Positions 5,279 through 12,303 of a stretch of DNA of 14,195 nucleotides are shown here, piece after piece (position 1 is the stretch's first letter; the number at the start of each line of letters is the position of its first letter). The notes under the pieces were generated by a model. It was not told the origin of the DNA and searched no databases. It was given only the letters and a program-made list of their open reading frames with translations. This stretch comes from Candidatus Neomicrothrix sp. UBA7884 (GTDB taxonomy: Bacteria; Actinomycetota; Acidimicrobiia; Acidimicrobiales; MedAcidi-G1): assembly GCA_002501135.1 (NCBI GenBank), contig DLRQ01000041.1, positions 4,111 to 18,305 of the forward strand, given 5' to 3'. A program made the translations under genes and the position numbers.

Positions 5279-5815
5279 ATGATCGTGCTCGCCGACTACG
5301 GGCTTCCCGGTTGGGACGTGTTCCACCAGGGCCTGGCAGAGCAGACGCCACTGACAATCGGTACGGCCGTGATCCTCGTGGGCGCCGTTCTGCTCCTGGC
5401 GATGTTGGTTCTGAGAGAGCCGATCGGGGTCGGAACCATCGCCAACGTCATTGTCGTGGGTCTGGTGCTCGACGCCGTCCTCTGGGTCTTCGACGAGCCG
5501 GCCAGCGTGGCCGTCCGTGTCACCCTGACCCTGACGGGGCCGATTGTCGTAGCCATCGGCTCGGGCTTCTACATCGGCGTTCGTCTCGGGCCGGGCCCCC
5601 GTGACGGCCTCATGACCGCCCTCGGCCAGCGTGGAATCACCATCTGGAAGGCCCGCTTCGGCATCGAGGCCATTGCCCTCACGAGCGGCATCCTCCTCGG
5701 CGGCACTATCGGATGGGGAACCGTCTGGTTCCTCGTGGCAATCGGCCCGACGGTCCACTTCTGCCTGAAACACCTCTCACTCCCGATGGAACCAGACGAG
5801 GCTGCCGCAGCCTGA
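5279..5815 (+). CDS. YczE/YitT-like integral membrane protein
   Basis: The protein resembles the YczE group of small membrane proteins: ADYGLPGWDVFHQGLA near the N-terminus (the family GLGPWDVLHQGLS loop), four further hydrophobic segments (about residues 25-45, 52-70, 77-101 and 130-160), and a C-terminal LKHL tail. Function is unknown in the family; a transport role is often assumed. The coordinates start at the first ATG, but this cuts the first helix. The same frame reads RLLLGLTLFGIGLGM directly upstream, matching the family N-terminus back to about 5201. No ATG, GTG or TTG exists in that extension (open to 5171), so either a CTG (5219) or ATC (5201) start is used, or a base has been lost. 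It lies downstream of the eight-cysteine gene. Confidence 0.75.
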   Translation: MIVLADYGLPGWDVFHQGLAEQTPLTIGTAVILVGAVLLLAMLVLREPIGVGTIANVIVVGLVLDAVLWVFDEPASVAVRVTLTLTGPIVVAIGSGFYIGVRLGPGPRDGLMTALGQRGITIWKARFGIEAIALTSGILLGGTIGWGTVWFLVAIGPTVHFCLKHLSLPMEPDEAAAA

Positions 5816-5829
5816 GCCCCACCGGCAGT

Positions 5830-5855
5830 CGACGGGACCTTCGCCCCTGCCGTCG
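5830..5855 (+). terminator. Possible hairpin terminator after the YczE-like gene
   Basis: CGACGG (5830-5835) and CCGTCG (5850-5855) are perfect inverted arms around a 14-base loop, 15 bases after the stop codon. A competing GGCAG/CTGCC pairing overlaps. A short pyrimidine tail follows, but there is no real T-tract. Confidence 0.3.
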
Positions 5856-5933
5856 CCTTCCGACTTTGCATATGTTCAAGTTGCAGCCAGAGGCGGAGGT
5901 CGTCCGCACCTCCACGCGAATGAGGTGACGGCT

Positions 5934-6230
5934 ATGTACACGATCAGGGAGAGGGGCCGGAATGGAAATCTGGAGATCACATCGAGTTCGCTCGTTCGAA
6001 TGATCCACGAGAAGGAACCGCCGAACTTCTGGACGAAGCGTCGGTGCCACGATGAGAGAGTCGTGATACCTCTCGAGTCGGTCACCCACGTCATGCACCG
6101 CCTGAACAGGTTGAGAACCGACGTGGTGACCATCTCCACCCCTGACAGGACCTGGAAGTGGAAGGTCGCCCGCGCCGAAGCACTCGGCGAGGAGTTGAAC
6201 GGAGCTCTAGCAGCCCTCCAGGAGACCTAG
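5934..6230 (+). CDS. Small PH-like domain protein, function unknown
   Basis: The ATG at 5934 is preferred over the in-frame GTG at 5925 because GAGG lies eight bases before it. The 98-residue product is soluble and basic. It reads as alternating strands ending in a long helix: GNLEITSSSLVRMIH, then VVIPLESVTHVMHRL, VVTISTPDRTWKWKV, and the helix ARAEALGEELNGALAALQE. That order (strands, a conserved IPLESVT turn, a C-terminal amphipathic helix) resembles bacterial PH-like domains found in actinobacterial small proteins. This is fold-level resemblance only. Its TAG stop overlaps the stop of the opposite-strand hydroxylase gene by three bases, so the two transcripts must overlap at their 3' ends. 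Confidence 0.7.
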   Translation: MYTIRERGRNGNLEITSSSLVRMIHEKEPPNFWTKRRCHDERVVIPLESVTHVMHRLNRLRTDVVTISTPDRTWKWKVARAEALGEELNGALAALQET

Positions 6231-6895
6231 GCGACCTCGCCCGAAAGGTCGCGACACGTCGGCGAGAGGGGAACCTCATCTCTGGTTTTGAAGGTCCCCA
6301 GAAGGTGGTCGGCGAAGGTCGTGCAGATTCCGTACCAGTAGTTCTCGTTGCGGTAGTGGTGGAGGCGATGCACCCTCCATGGTGCCCTTACGAGGGCGCT
6401 TCTCGGCACGTATCGGGTATGTGGCAGGAAGTGCATCCACTCGTAGATGAGAGTCAGCGACGCCACGGTCAGGCCACCGGTCAATCCGAGTGGAACACTG
6501 CGTAGGACAGCGGTGAAGGCAAGGCCCCAGAACACGGCGGCGAAGACATGGGTGGTTGTGTCGACGAACAACAGGCCCAGTCGGCCCGGATCACGGTGGT
6601 GATCGTGATGCCCACTGGCCGCCAGGTCGAAGATCACCCGGCGAACTCTGGTCGTCGGCTGCACGTGGAGCAGACGCACGTGTATCAGCCACTCGCTCAC
6701 AGGCTGGATCAGAATCAGGACAACCAGCACCACCAGGTCCCACCATCTCCACGAGGCGACGAGGACCCGTAGCGGAACGAGGACCATCAGCACCAGGAGA
6801 AGTTGGCGTGGGCTGCGGAACCGCACAAATGTCCGAAAGCAGTCACCCAACTCGGATGGAACGTCATGCCTGTCTGCGTCCACTGCCTCCGACAC
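6227..6895 (-). CDS. Fatty-acid-hydroxylase-superfamily membrane protein
   Basis: This 222-residue membrane protein has the eight-histidine pattern of non-haem diiron hydroxylases and desaturases: H72-x4-H77, HHDHH at 96-100, EWMHFLPH (H155, H159) and HRLHH at 176-180. Hydrophobic segments lie at about 31-63, 107-132 and 136-154, giving a hairpin that presents the His clusters to the cytosol. The superfamily includes fatty acid 2-hydroxylases, sterol C4/C5 enzymes and carotenoid hydroxylases; the short length and the ENYWYGICTTFADHLLGT end fit the bacterial fatty acid hydroxylase-like group. Exact substrate unknown. The start is GTG at 6895, with GTG at 6883 as an alternative better placed relative to GGGAGG. 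A TACTGT at 6931-6936 could be its -10. It is divergent from the acyltransferase gene. Confidence 0.82.
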   Translation of the reverse strand: MSEAVDADRHDVPSELGDCFRTFVRFRSPRQLLLVLMVLVPLRVLVASWRWWDLVVLVVLILIQPVSEWLIHVRLLHVQPTTRVRRVIFDLAASGHHDHHRDPGRLGLLFVDTTTHVFAAVFWGLAFTAVLRSVPLGLTGGLTVASLTLIYEWMHFLPHTRYVPRSALVRAPWRVHRLHHYRNENYWYGICTTFADHLLGTFKTRDEVPLSPTCRDLSGEVA

Positions 6896-6907
6896 CTCCC
6901 GTCGGGC

Positions 6908-6930
6908 GGCCGGCCCCGTCGCCGCCGGCC
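6908..6930. repeat. Perfect 7-bp GC inverted repeat in a divergent promoter region
   Basis: GGCCGGC (6908-6914) and GCCGGCC (6924-6930) flank a nine-base centre. A second repeat, GCCGT-GCG-ACGGC (6946-6958), follows. Both lie between the divergent hydroxylase and acyltransferase starts, so they may be operator half-sites, although G/C richness makes such repeats common by chance. Confidence 0.35.
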
Positions 6931-6979
6931 ACAGTAGTCAGATCCGCCGTGCGACGGCAGACCCGGTGCCGGCGCCGAC

Positions 6980-6985
6980 TATGGT
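6980..6985 (+). promoter_or_regulatory. -10-like hexamer of a leaderless promoter
   Basis: TATGGT is followed by CCCGGC and then the ATG at 6992, the same six-base spacing as at the ZIP, FDOR-B and Ddn-like genes. No Shine-Dalgarno precedes this start. Confidence 0.45.
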
Positions 6986-6991
6986 CCCGGC

Positions 6992-7648
6992 ATGCCGGGG
7001 CTGAGGCCAACCACAAGGGCCGTGGTCGGGTCGGTCGTCCGTTCGCTTGCCGAGAGGGTTGCCCGTGTCGCCGCAATCGGTCCCGCAGACAGGGCTGCCC
7101 GAAGCTACGGCAGGTTTGGAACGGGAAGCATCGTGGCATGGCCCACTGGCGCCGGCTTCGGTGAACGCTGGATCTGGCTCGGCAGCGACACGCTGATTGC
7201 AGCCCATGTCACCCTGTCGGCGGGCATGGGGCCTGGCCAGCAGATGGTCACTGACCCCGTGGTGCGAATCGGTGACCGCTGCCTGATCGGACGTGGAACC
7301 GCCATTGTCGGGCACTTCTCAATCGACATCGGCGACGACGTCTACATGGGAATGAACGTCTACATCACAGATCAGAACCACGGCTACGAGAACCTCGACC
7401 AACCCATCGGAACCCAGACCCCCAACGACGATGCCGTGTCGATCGGCCCGGGCAGCTGGATCGGCTCGGGTGCCGTGATCCTTCCCGGCGCCCGCATCGG
7501 CAGCCACGTGGTGGTGGGCGCCAACTCGGTTGTCCGCGGCGAGGTCCCCGACAACACCGTTGTGGTGGGTTCCCCCGCCCGGGTTGTCCGACGCCACGAC
7601 GGATCTGCCTGGGTGCGGGACGCCCCGGACCAACCCGGACCTGGCTGA
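6992..7648 (+). CDS. Left-handed beta-helix (hexapeptide-repeat) acyltransferase
   Basis: The 218-residue protein carries hexapeptide repeats from about residue 65 to 195, e.g. VVRIGDRCLIGRGTAIVGH, IDIGDDVYMGMNVYITD and VSIGPGSWIGSGAVILPGARIGSHVVVGANSVVRG. The DQNHGYEN loop (127-134) interrupts the coil and carries the conserved His that acts as base in NodL/maltose-type acetyltransferases. The final NTVVVGSPARVVRR is the standard end of this family. It probably transfers an acetyl or acyl group from CoA to a sugar or related hydroxyl or amine, working as a trimer in the cytosol. The N-terminal 60 residues are less typical. It starts a same-strand group with an MFS transporter (nine bases on) and a desaturase, so the acylated product could be exported or be part of a lipid. 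Confidence 0.87.
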   Translation: MPGLRPTTRAVVGSVVRSLAERVARVAAIGPADRAARSYGRFGTGSIVAWPTGAGFGERWIWLGSDTLIAAHVTLSAGMGPGQQMVTDPVVRIGDRCLIGRGTAIVGHFSIDIGDDVYMGMNVYITDQNHGYENLDQPIGTQTPNDDAVSIGPGSWIGSGAVILPGARIGSHVVVGANSVVRGEVPDNTVVVGSPARVVRRHDGSAWVRDAPDQPGPG

Positions 7649-7657
7649 GGCTGCATC

Positions 7658-8863
7658 TTGCCAGCACCGGAGGAACACAGGACCCGACACGGCTGGTCAG
7701 GCGTCGCTGTACTCGGCCTTCTGACGATCACCTCCTACGGGTCATGGATGTACGGGTTCAGCATTCTCATCGGACCGATCGGCGATGACATGGGATGGAG
7801 CACCACCACGCTCGGGATCACGTTCGGGGCCGCGATGCTGCTAACGGGACTCGGTTCGTTCACCGGCGGCCGCCTCCTCGACAGGTTCGGGGGGCCCGGC
7901 CCGTTCCTGTTGCAGGCGCTGGCTGGTGGCGGCCTGCTCCTCACCTCGACCTGGTCCGATCAGATGCTCACGTTCGGCATTCTCTACTCCCTTGGAGCGG
8001 GCATAACCGGTGCCACCGGCTCCTACCACGTGACCACGGCTGCGGCCGCCCGGCTACGCCCCCACCGCCCAGACCAGGCCATCGCCGTGGTCACCCTCAT
8101 CGGTGCCTTCTGTAGCCCCATCTACCTGCCGCTGACCGCATGGATGGTCACGACGTGGCACTGGCGTACGGCTGCTCGAGTCCTGGCCCTTCTGTCCATA
8201 GCCGGTGGCCTGCTGGCTGCATCCCTCACAGCCGACGCCTGCAGTTCCCACTCGGGCCCCTCTCTGAGGCCGCTGGACGCCGTTCGCAGCGCTCTGGGAC
8301 GCCCCGCCATCCAGAGGATGATGGCCGCGTACCTGGCCACGGGAGTGGCGTTCACATCGGTGCTCGTCTACCAGGTTCCGATACTTACAGCCTCAGGTGT
8401 GAGCCTGGCGATGGCGGGCACGATTGGAGGCCTACGTGGCCTCTTTCAGTTCTTCGGCCGCCTCGGCCTGACCGGCCTGGTTGAACGCCACGGCTCAGGC
8501 GCGCTGCTGAGACTTGCCTTCCTCGTCAGCGCAGCGGGCATCGCCTTCCTGCTCATCGGGAGCATTCCGGCGGGCCTGACATTCGCCATTCTCGCCGGCC
8601 TGGCAATGGGTGCGAGCACCCCGCTCCAGAGCGTGTATGCCCGGAGCCACTTCGACGAAGGCGACCTCGGCCTGCTCATGGGCCTGCAGGGCGTATCGAT
8701 GGGTCTTGCAGGCGCCATCGGACCGGTCCTGGGAGGTGTCATGCGCGACCTCTCCGGAAACTGGGCACCCACGGTGGTGATGGGAATCGTCACGATGGCC
8801 CTCGGCGCATGGCTGCTCAAGCCTGACGAGCACCGACCGGTCGGCGAGACCACACTCCAGTGA
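7658..8863 (+). CDS. Major facilitator superfamily transporter, 12 helices
   Basis: This 401-residue inner-membrane protein has the twelve hydrophobic segments of an MFS carrier, with the motif-A loop GGRLLDRFG after helix 2 (residues about 70-78) and a long central loop at about 187-208. The N-terminal SWMYGFSILIGPIGDDMGWS and the later GASTPLQSVYARSHFDEGDLGLLMGLQGVSMGLAGAIGPVLGG are reminiscent of the monocarboxylate/oxalate-formate (OFA/MCT-like) branch. Substrate cannot be named. The start is TTG at 7658: GAGG, overlapping the previous stop codon, lies seven bases before it, and the gap to the acyltransferase is nine bases. The two genes are therefore very likely co-transcribed and may be translationally coupled. 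Confidence 0.85.
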   Translation: MPAPEEHRTRHGWSGVAVLGLLTITSYGSWMYGFSILIGPIGDDMGWSTTTLGITFGAAMLLTGLGSFTGGRLLDRFGGPGPFLLQALAGGGLLLTSTWSDQMLTFGILYSLGAGITGATGSYHVTTAAAARLRPHRPDQAIAVVTLIGAFCSPIYLPLTAWMVTTWHWRTAARVLALLSIAGGLLAASLTADACSSHSGPSLRPLDAVRSALGRPAIQRMMAAYLATGVAFTSVLVYQVPILTASGVSLAMAGTIGGLRGLFQFFGRLGLTGLVERHGSGALLRLAFLVSAAGIAFLLIGSIPAGLTFAILAGLAMGASTPLQSVYARSHFDEGDLGLLMGLQGVSMGLAGAIGPVLGGVMRDLSGNWAPTVVMGIVTMALGAWLLKPDEHRPVGETTLQ

Positions 8864-8911
8864 ACATCCCCGGAGCGCCGGAGCCCCTTCTCGCCACTAG
8901 TTCACTATCCT

Positions 8912-10051
8912 GTGCCCGAGGAACGGCTGCCGCCTGCGGCATTCTGGCAGTTGCCGGATCCTGAACTTCCACCATCGACCTACCCGGATATGAGGCCGAG
9001 GATGCAGACCCTGGAACCCACGACGCTGACCCTCAAAGATGTCATCGATGTCGTGCCGGCATCATGTCGAGAGCGTTCCACCGCCCGCGGGTTGGCTCTG
9101 GTCGGCCGCGACGTTGTGCTCTACGCAGCCGTGATCACCGGAATCGTGCTCAGCCCCACCTGGTGGCTGACACTGCTCCTGATCCCGTTTGCCGGCCTCA
9201 TGGTCGCTGCAATGTTCGTGCTCGGCCATGACGCCGCCCACGGTGCGTTGACAAACAACAGCCGCATGAACGTCGCTCTCGGCAAGTTCCTGTTTGTTCC
9301 TTCATTTCACATCTACGAGGCCTGGATCCTCGGCCACAACCGCATCCACCATGGCCACACGGTCAGGCAGGGGATGGACTTCGTCTGGCATCCGGCGACA
9401 GTTGATGAATACCGGGCCATGGGCCCCTGGGGGCGCCTGCGCCACCGCGTCGAGTGGTCGGTGCTGGGACCTCTGCCGTACTACCTGCGCGAGGTCTGGT
9501 GGAACAAGATGATCGCCTTCCGCCAGCCGCCGGCCAAGTGGGTCTCGGCGATTCGTCGTGACCGCTACTTCCTGTACCTGGCCGTTCTGGCTGCAGCTAC
9601 CGGTGCGGCGTTCCTGGGCGGCCTGGGCTCCGGCAACCTCCTGGGCGCCATCTGGATGATCACCAAGTTGATGGTGATCCCGTTCCTGATTTTCACCCAC
9701 GTGATCGGCTGGACCGTCTACGTCCACCACATCACCCCTGAGATCCGCTGGCACACCCGCCGCGGCTGGACCAAGGTCGCAGGCCAGCTCGACGGCACAA
9801 CAATCCTGCGGATGCCGAAGATCGTCAACCTGTTCTTCCACTGGATCTTCGTGCACACACCCCACCACGTGGACATGCGCATCCCCTGTTACCGCCTGAA
9901 TGAAGCCGCCCGGGCCATCACGGCAGCATTCCCGGACCGCACCATCGACCGCAAGCTGCGCCTGCGCACCTACCTGATGGCCACCCGCACCTGTAAACTG
10001 TACGACTTCGAAGAGGGCACCTGGCTCTCCTACCGGGCCGCCCGCACCTGA
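8912..10051 (+). CDS. Membrane fatty acid desaturase (DesA/acyl-lipid type)
   Basis: The protein has three histidine boxes of membrane diiron desaturases: HDAAH (106-110), HNRIHH (142-147) and HTPHH (315-319), plus the HH of YVHHI (272-273). Hydrophobic hairpins lie at about 66-105 and 218-270. This matches acyl-lipid desaturases, which put a cis double bond into membrane fatty acids using O2 and reduced ferredoxin. Regiospecificity cannot be told. The GTG at 8912 gives a proline-rich 30-residue N-terminus. ATG at 9003 (MQTLEPTT...), with GAGG nearby, is a serious alternative, because TATCCT at 8906-8911 looks like a -10 and would place transcription start just inside the GTG. The electron donor could be the ferredoxin encoded at 12551. 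The stop lies four bases from that of the convergent flavin reductase-like gene. Confidence 0.9.
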   Translation: MPEERLPPAAFWQLPDPELPPSTYPDMRPRMQTLEPTTLTLKDVIDVVPASCRERSTARGLALVGRDVVLYAAVITGIVLSPTWWLTLLLIPFAGLMVAAMFVLGHDAAHGALTNNSRMNVALGKFLFVPSFHIYEAWILGHNRIHHGHTVRQGMDFVWHPATVDEYRAMGPWGRLRHRVEWSVLGPLPYYLREVWWNKMIAFRQPPAKWVSAIRRDRYFLYLAVLAAATGAAFLGGLGSGNLLGAIWMITKLMVIPFLIFTHVIGWTVYVHHITPEIRWHTRRGWTKVAGQLDGTTILRMPKIVNLFFHWIFVHTPHHVDMRIPCYRLNEAARAITAAFPDRTIDRKLRLRTYLMATRTCKLYDFEEGTWLSYRAART

Positions 10052-10055
10052 CCTG

Positions 10056-10538
10056 TCAGCCGCCGTAGTTCATGCCGGTATCGCGGAGCAACAGCGGCAC
10101 CACCGAGTCGTCACGGACGCCAGCCCCGACTACCTCTGCCACGAAGATCGTGTGATCGCCGCGCTTGACGGTGTCGGTCACCCGGGCCTCGAACCAGTAG
10201 GCGCACTCGACCAGCAGCGGTGACCCGGTGACCGGGCCCGGTTCGAAACCATGGCCGTTGATCAGTTCGCCCTCGACCGACGTGGAGCGGAAGAAGGCCT
10301 TTGCGATGTCCAGCTGGTCGGCCCCGAGGACGTTCACGGCGAATGCCCCGGTTGACCCGATGATCACAGCCGAGCCGCTGTCGGCCTTTACGCCGGCGAC
10401 CACCAGGGGCGGGTCGAACGACGCCTGTGTGAGCCAGTTGGTGCCGCCCGCGCCGTAGTTCTCGCCATCGGTGGCTGTGAGGACGTGGAGCCCGTAGTTG
10501 ATCGCCCGCAGCGCCGTCTTCTTGTCCTGTGGATCCAC
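10056..10538 (-). CDS. Flavin reductase-like FMN-binding split-barrel protein
   Basis: The 160-residue protein matches the flavin reductase-like domain family (PheA2/HpaC and ferric-reductase type). It has AINYGLHVLTATDGENYGAGGTNWLTQASFDPPLVVAGVKADSGSAVIIGSTGAFAVNVL across the FMN-binding barrel, then the mid helix QLDIAKAFFRS and the end strand HTIFVAEVVGAGV. Such proteins reduce flavins with NAD(P)H for partner oxygenases; related ones fused to rubredoxin act as flavin oxidoreductases. The TNWLTQASFDPP segment is the usual (S/T)xxS(F/Y)xPP motif. The start is GTG at 10538, with GGAG seven bases upstream. It is divergent from the diiron-protein operon across a 171-base region rich in palindromes, which hints at shared regulation and an electron-supply role; that link is inference. 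Confidence 0.85.
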   Translation of the reverse strand: MDPQDKKTALRAINYGLHVLTATDGENYGAGGTNWLTQASFDPPLVVAGVKADSGSAVIIGSTGAFAVNVLGADQLDIAKAFFRSTSVEGELINGHGFEPGPVTGSPLLVECAYWFEARVTDTVKRGDHTIFVAEVVGAGVRDDSVVPLLLRDTGMNYGG

Positions 10539-10604
10539 CCGTCATCTCCGTGTTGTCGGCTTCTGGCCTCGAACCTACATGCGCTTGGCGTCATTCTTCG
10601 TAAC

Positions 10605-10638
10605 TAGGGACCTAATGCCCTATCGGATTCCCTGATAG
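10605..10638. repeat. Overlapping imperfect inverted repeats in the divergent promoter region
   Basis: TAGGG (10605-10609) pairs with CCCTA (10618-10622), and CTATCGG (10620-10626) pairs with CTGATAG (10632-10638) with one G-T mismatch. They overlap by three bases, so only one structure or one bound dimer can form at a time. They lie between the flavin reductase start and the perfect palindrome. Confidence 0.4.
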
Positions 10639-10660
10639 CAACGTTTAACTTGTCTGAACT

Positions 10661-10680
10661 GCGATAACAGTCGTTATCGC
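10661..10680. promoter_or_regulatory. Perfect 20-bp palindromic operator candidate
   Basis: GCGATAAC-AGTC-GTTATCGC has two perfect 8-bp arms around four bases, 30 bases before the diiron-protein start. It has no T-tract and is too near the gene to be a terminator for it. A TAGAGT (10682-10687) right beside it could be the -10 of the operon promoter, so a bound dimeric regulator (TetR- or GntR-sized site) would control initiation. The regulator is not encoded in the window. Confidence 0.65.
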
Positions 10681-10709
10681 TTAGAGTTTGGGAAGAACAG
10701 GAGCACAAG

Positions 10710-11810
10710 ATGGCACTGGCCACCGACGAGAGCGTCCACGAACTACCAGAGATGACCCCGATGGGCAACCCACTCGACTGGTCGTGGCTCAGGGGAACCA
10801 GGGCCGAATGGGGCATGAACCCCGTTCCCAGCCGTCGGGGCCTCACCATGATGGACATCGCAACCGGCACCTACGGTGAGGTGCTGGAGGAACCCCCGTA
10901 CCGCTCCATGGCTCCCCGCGGAGCCGACATCGACGAGGACACGCCCGACATGGGTTACATCCTCAACCACAAGTCACAGGTCTGGGCCGACAACGTTGTC
11001 GAACTCTACGAGGAGGCTGTGGCCCGTCAGTGGTCGTCAACCCGGGACATCCCCTGGAACGAACTCCAGGAGCTCCCCTCCGACATCGAGCACGCAATGT
11101 GCCAGCTCTGCACCGTCCTCACCGAAATTGAGATGATCGCAACGGACCTGCCGGCCAAGTGGATGTGGCGCATGAACCACCACTTCGTCGAGGCCAAGAT
11201 GTTCCTGGCGACCCAGATCATGGACGAGGCACGCCACGCCGACGTGTTCCGCAAGAGGGCGCTGGCAAACGGCGGCGGCCTGCTGCTATCTGGCTCCGGT
11301 GATGAGAGCCTGCTGCGCAGCATCCTCGAGGCAAAGACCTATACACAGGCATCAGCCCTGCTGCACCTGCTGGGTGAGGGCTTCATCCTCGACGTGTTCC
11401 GCCAGGGCGAGCTGATCGCACCCACACACGTCGAGAAGAAGATATTCCGCCTCTCCATGCAGGACGAGGCACGCCATGTCGCCTACGGCACCATGCACAT
11501 ACGCCAGGCCATCGCCGGCGACCCCGATGTTGCAGACGAGATCCACGAGGCCCTCGACCACGGCGAGCAGTTCCTCATCGAGTTCGGCACCTCACCGGTC
11601 CTGTCATCGGCCCTGGCAATATTGCTGGGCGGTGGGTCCGAGCACATCGAGGACAAGGGCTTCCCGATGCAGTCCCTGCTGGCCACCAAGATCTTCACCT
11701 CCTACCTGGCGCGCTGCGAGAGGGCCGGGCTGAACAGGATCGACCGAACCGACCTGCCCCTTGAACTGCTCGGCATTGATATCGACGCCTTCGACCGGAC
11801 CGGCGTCTGA
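10710..11810 (+). CDS. Ferritin-like diiron oxygenase/oxidase (R2-like four-helix bundle)
   Basis: This 366-residue soluble protein carries the carboxylate-bridged diiron pattern of ribonucleotide-reductase-R2-like and multicomponent-monooxygenase proteins: Glu139 (or 141) in LTEIEM, E173-x2-H176 in DEARH, Glu223 in LLGEGF, and E253-x2-H256 in a second DEARH. Helical stretches surround each ligand. I see no typical R2 radical-transfer C-terminus and no R1 gene nearby, so a true reductase is unlikely; an O2-activating oxidase or hydroxylase is the better reading. The ATG has AGGAG six bases upstream. It heads a four-gene operon with an SCP2-fold protein, a zinc ribbon and a ferredoxin, which supplies likely substrate-carrier and electron-donor partners. 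Substrate unknown; a lipid or acyl compound is suggested only by neighbours. Confidence 0.82.
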   Translation: MALATDESVHELPEMTPMGNPLDWSWLRGTRAEWGMNPVPSRRGLTMMDIATGTYGEVLEEPPYRSMAPRGADIDEDTPDMGYILNHKSQVWADNVVELYEEAVARQWSSTRDIPWNELQELPSDIEHAMCQLCTVLTEIEMIATDLPAKWMWRMNHHFVEAKMFLATQIMDEARHADVFRKRALANGGGLLLSGSGDESLLRSILEAKTYTQASALLHLLGEGFILDVFRQGELIAPTHVEKKIFRLSMQDEARHVAYGTMHIRQAIAGDPDVADEIHEALDHGEQFLIEFGTSPVLSSALAILLGGGSEHIEDKGFPMQSLLATKIFTSYLARCERAGLNRIDRTDLPLELLGIDIDAFDRTGV

Positions 11811-11835
11811 GCCACCTGAAAGGAAAGGACCCACC

Positions 11836-12279
11836 ATGTCAGACAGAGTGAACGATCTGGCCTTCTACCAGGACCTTGCAGACCTGATGAACGCCCACCC
11901 CGACCAGTACGAGACCCTCGGCGAGGTGGACTTCACCCTTGGGGTGCTCATGGCCGCCGAAGGGGGCAACGACCTTCGCCTCAGACTGCGCTTTGAGGAC
12001 CTCGGCTGCGCAGACGTTTCCCCGCTCTCCGAGGGCGGAGAGGCCTCCTGTGACTGCTGGCTCGAGGGCGACACCGACTCCTGGGGCGAGATGTTCGATG
12101 ACATCACCACCAACGGGCGTGCGACGGGCAGGCGCACCATCAACAGCCTGACCCTCGTGGGAGACCGCATTGACGTCAGGGGCGACGACCCGATGGGCGT
12201 CGACAAGTTCTTCCGCTTCAACCAGACGATCCAGCAGTTCTTTGACGGTGCCGCCCAGTTGGCGCCCTCATCGGCCTGA
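11836..12279 (+). CDS. SCP2-fold (sterol carrier protein 2-like) protein
   Basis: The 147-residue acidic protein ends in a recognisable SCP2-like half: the strand SCDCWLEGDTDSWGEMFDDI, where the family has a stretch resembling DVTISGDPEDWLALL, then the helix, the strands NSLTLVGDRIDVRGDDPMG, and the C-terminal helix VDKFFRFNQTIQQFFDGAAQ. SCP2 domains bind acyl chains or other hydrophobic ligands in a tunnel. The start at 11836 has GAAAGGACCCAC one base before the ATG, identical to the signal before the next gene. It lies 25 bases after the diiron gene stop. The obvious hypothesis is that it presents a hydrophobic substrate to the diiron enzyme. Cys residues near 76-78 are unusual. Domain call moderate-to-good from pattern; ligand unknown. 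Confidence 0.72.
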   Translation: MSDRVNDLAFYQDLADLMNAHPDQYETLGEVDFTLGVLMAAEGGNDLRLRLRFEDLGCADVSPLSEGGEASCDCWLEGDTDSWGEMFDDITTNGRATGRRTINSLTLVGDRIDVRGDDPMGVDKFFRFNQTIQQFFDGAAQLAPSSA

Positions 12280-12303
12280 CACGAACCACCGAAAGGACCC
12301 ACA

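Noticed and set aside
5204..5773. Minus-strand ORF of 189 codons, Asp/Glu/Gly-rich
   Set aside because: It is antisense to the YczE-like gene; acidic repeats are the usual mirror of hydrophobic plus-strand codons.
9302..9868. Minus-strand ORF of 188 codons antisense to the desaturase
   Set aside because: It lies wholly within a gene with three intact histidine boxes and shows no domain of its own.
10661..10680. Perfect palindrome as an intrinsic terminator
   Set aside because: No T-tract on either side, and it lies between divergent starts, where no transcript should end.
10710..11810. Ribonucleotide reductase small subunit (NrdB/NrdF) as identity of the diiron protein
   Set aside because: The ligand order is similar, but the DEARH pairs, the lack of an adjacent large subunit and the SCP2/ferredoxin partners fit an oxygenase or oxidase better. 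R2lox-like or AurF-like labels remain possible.
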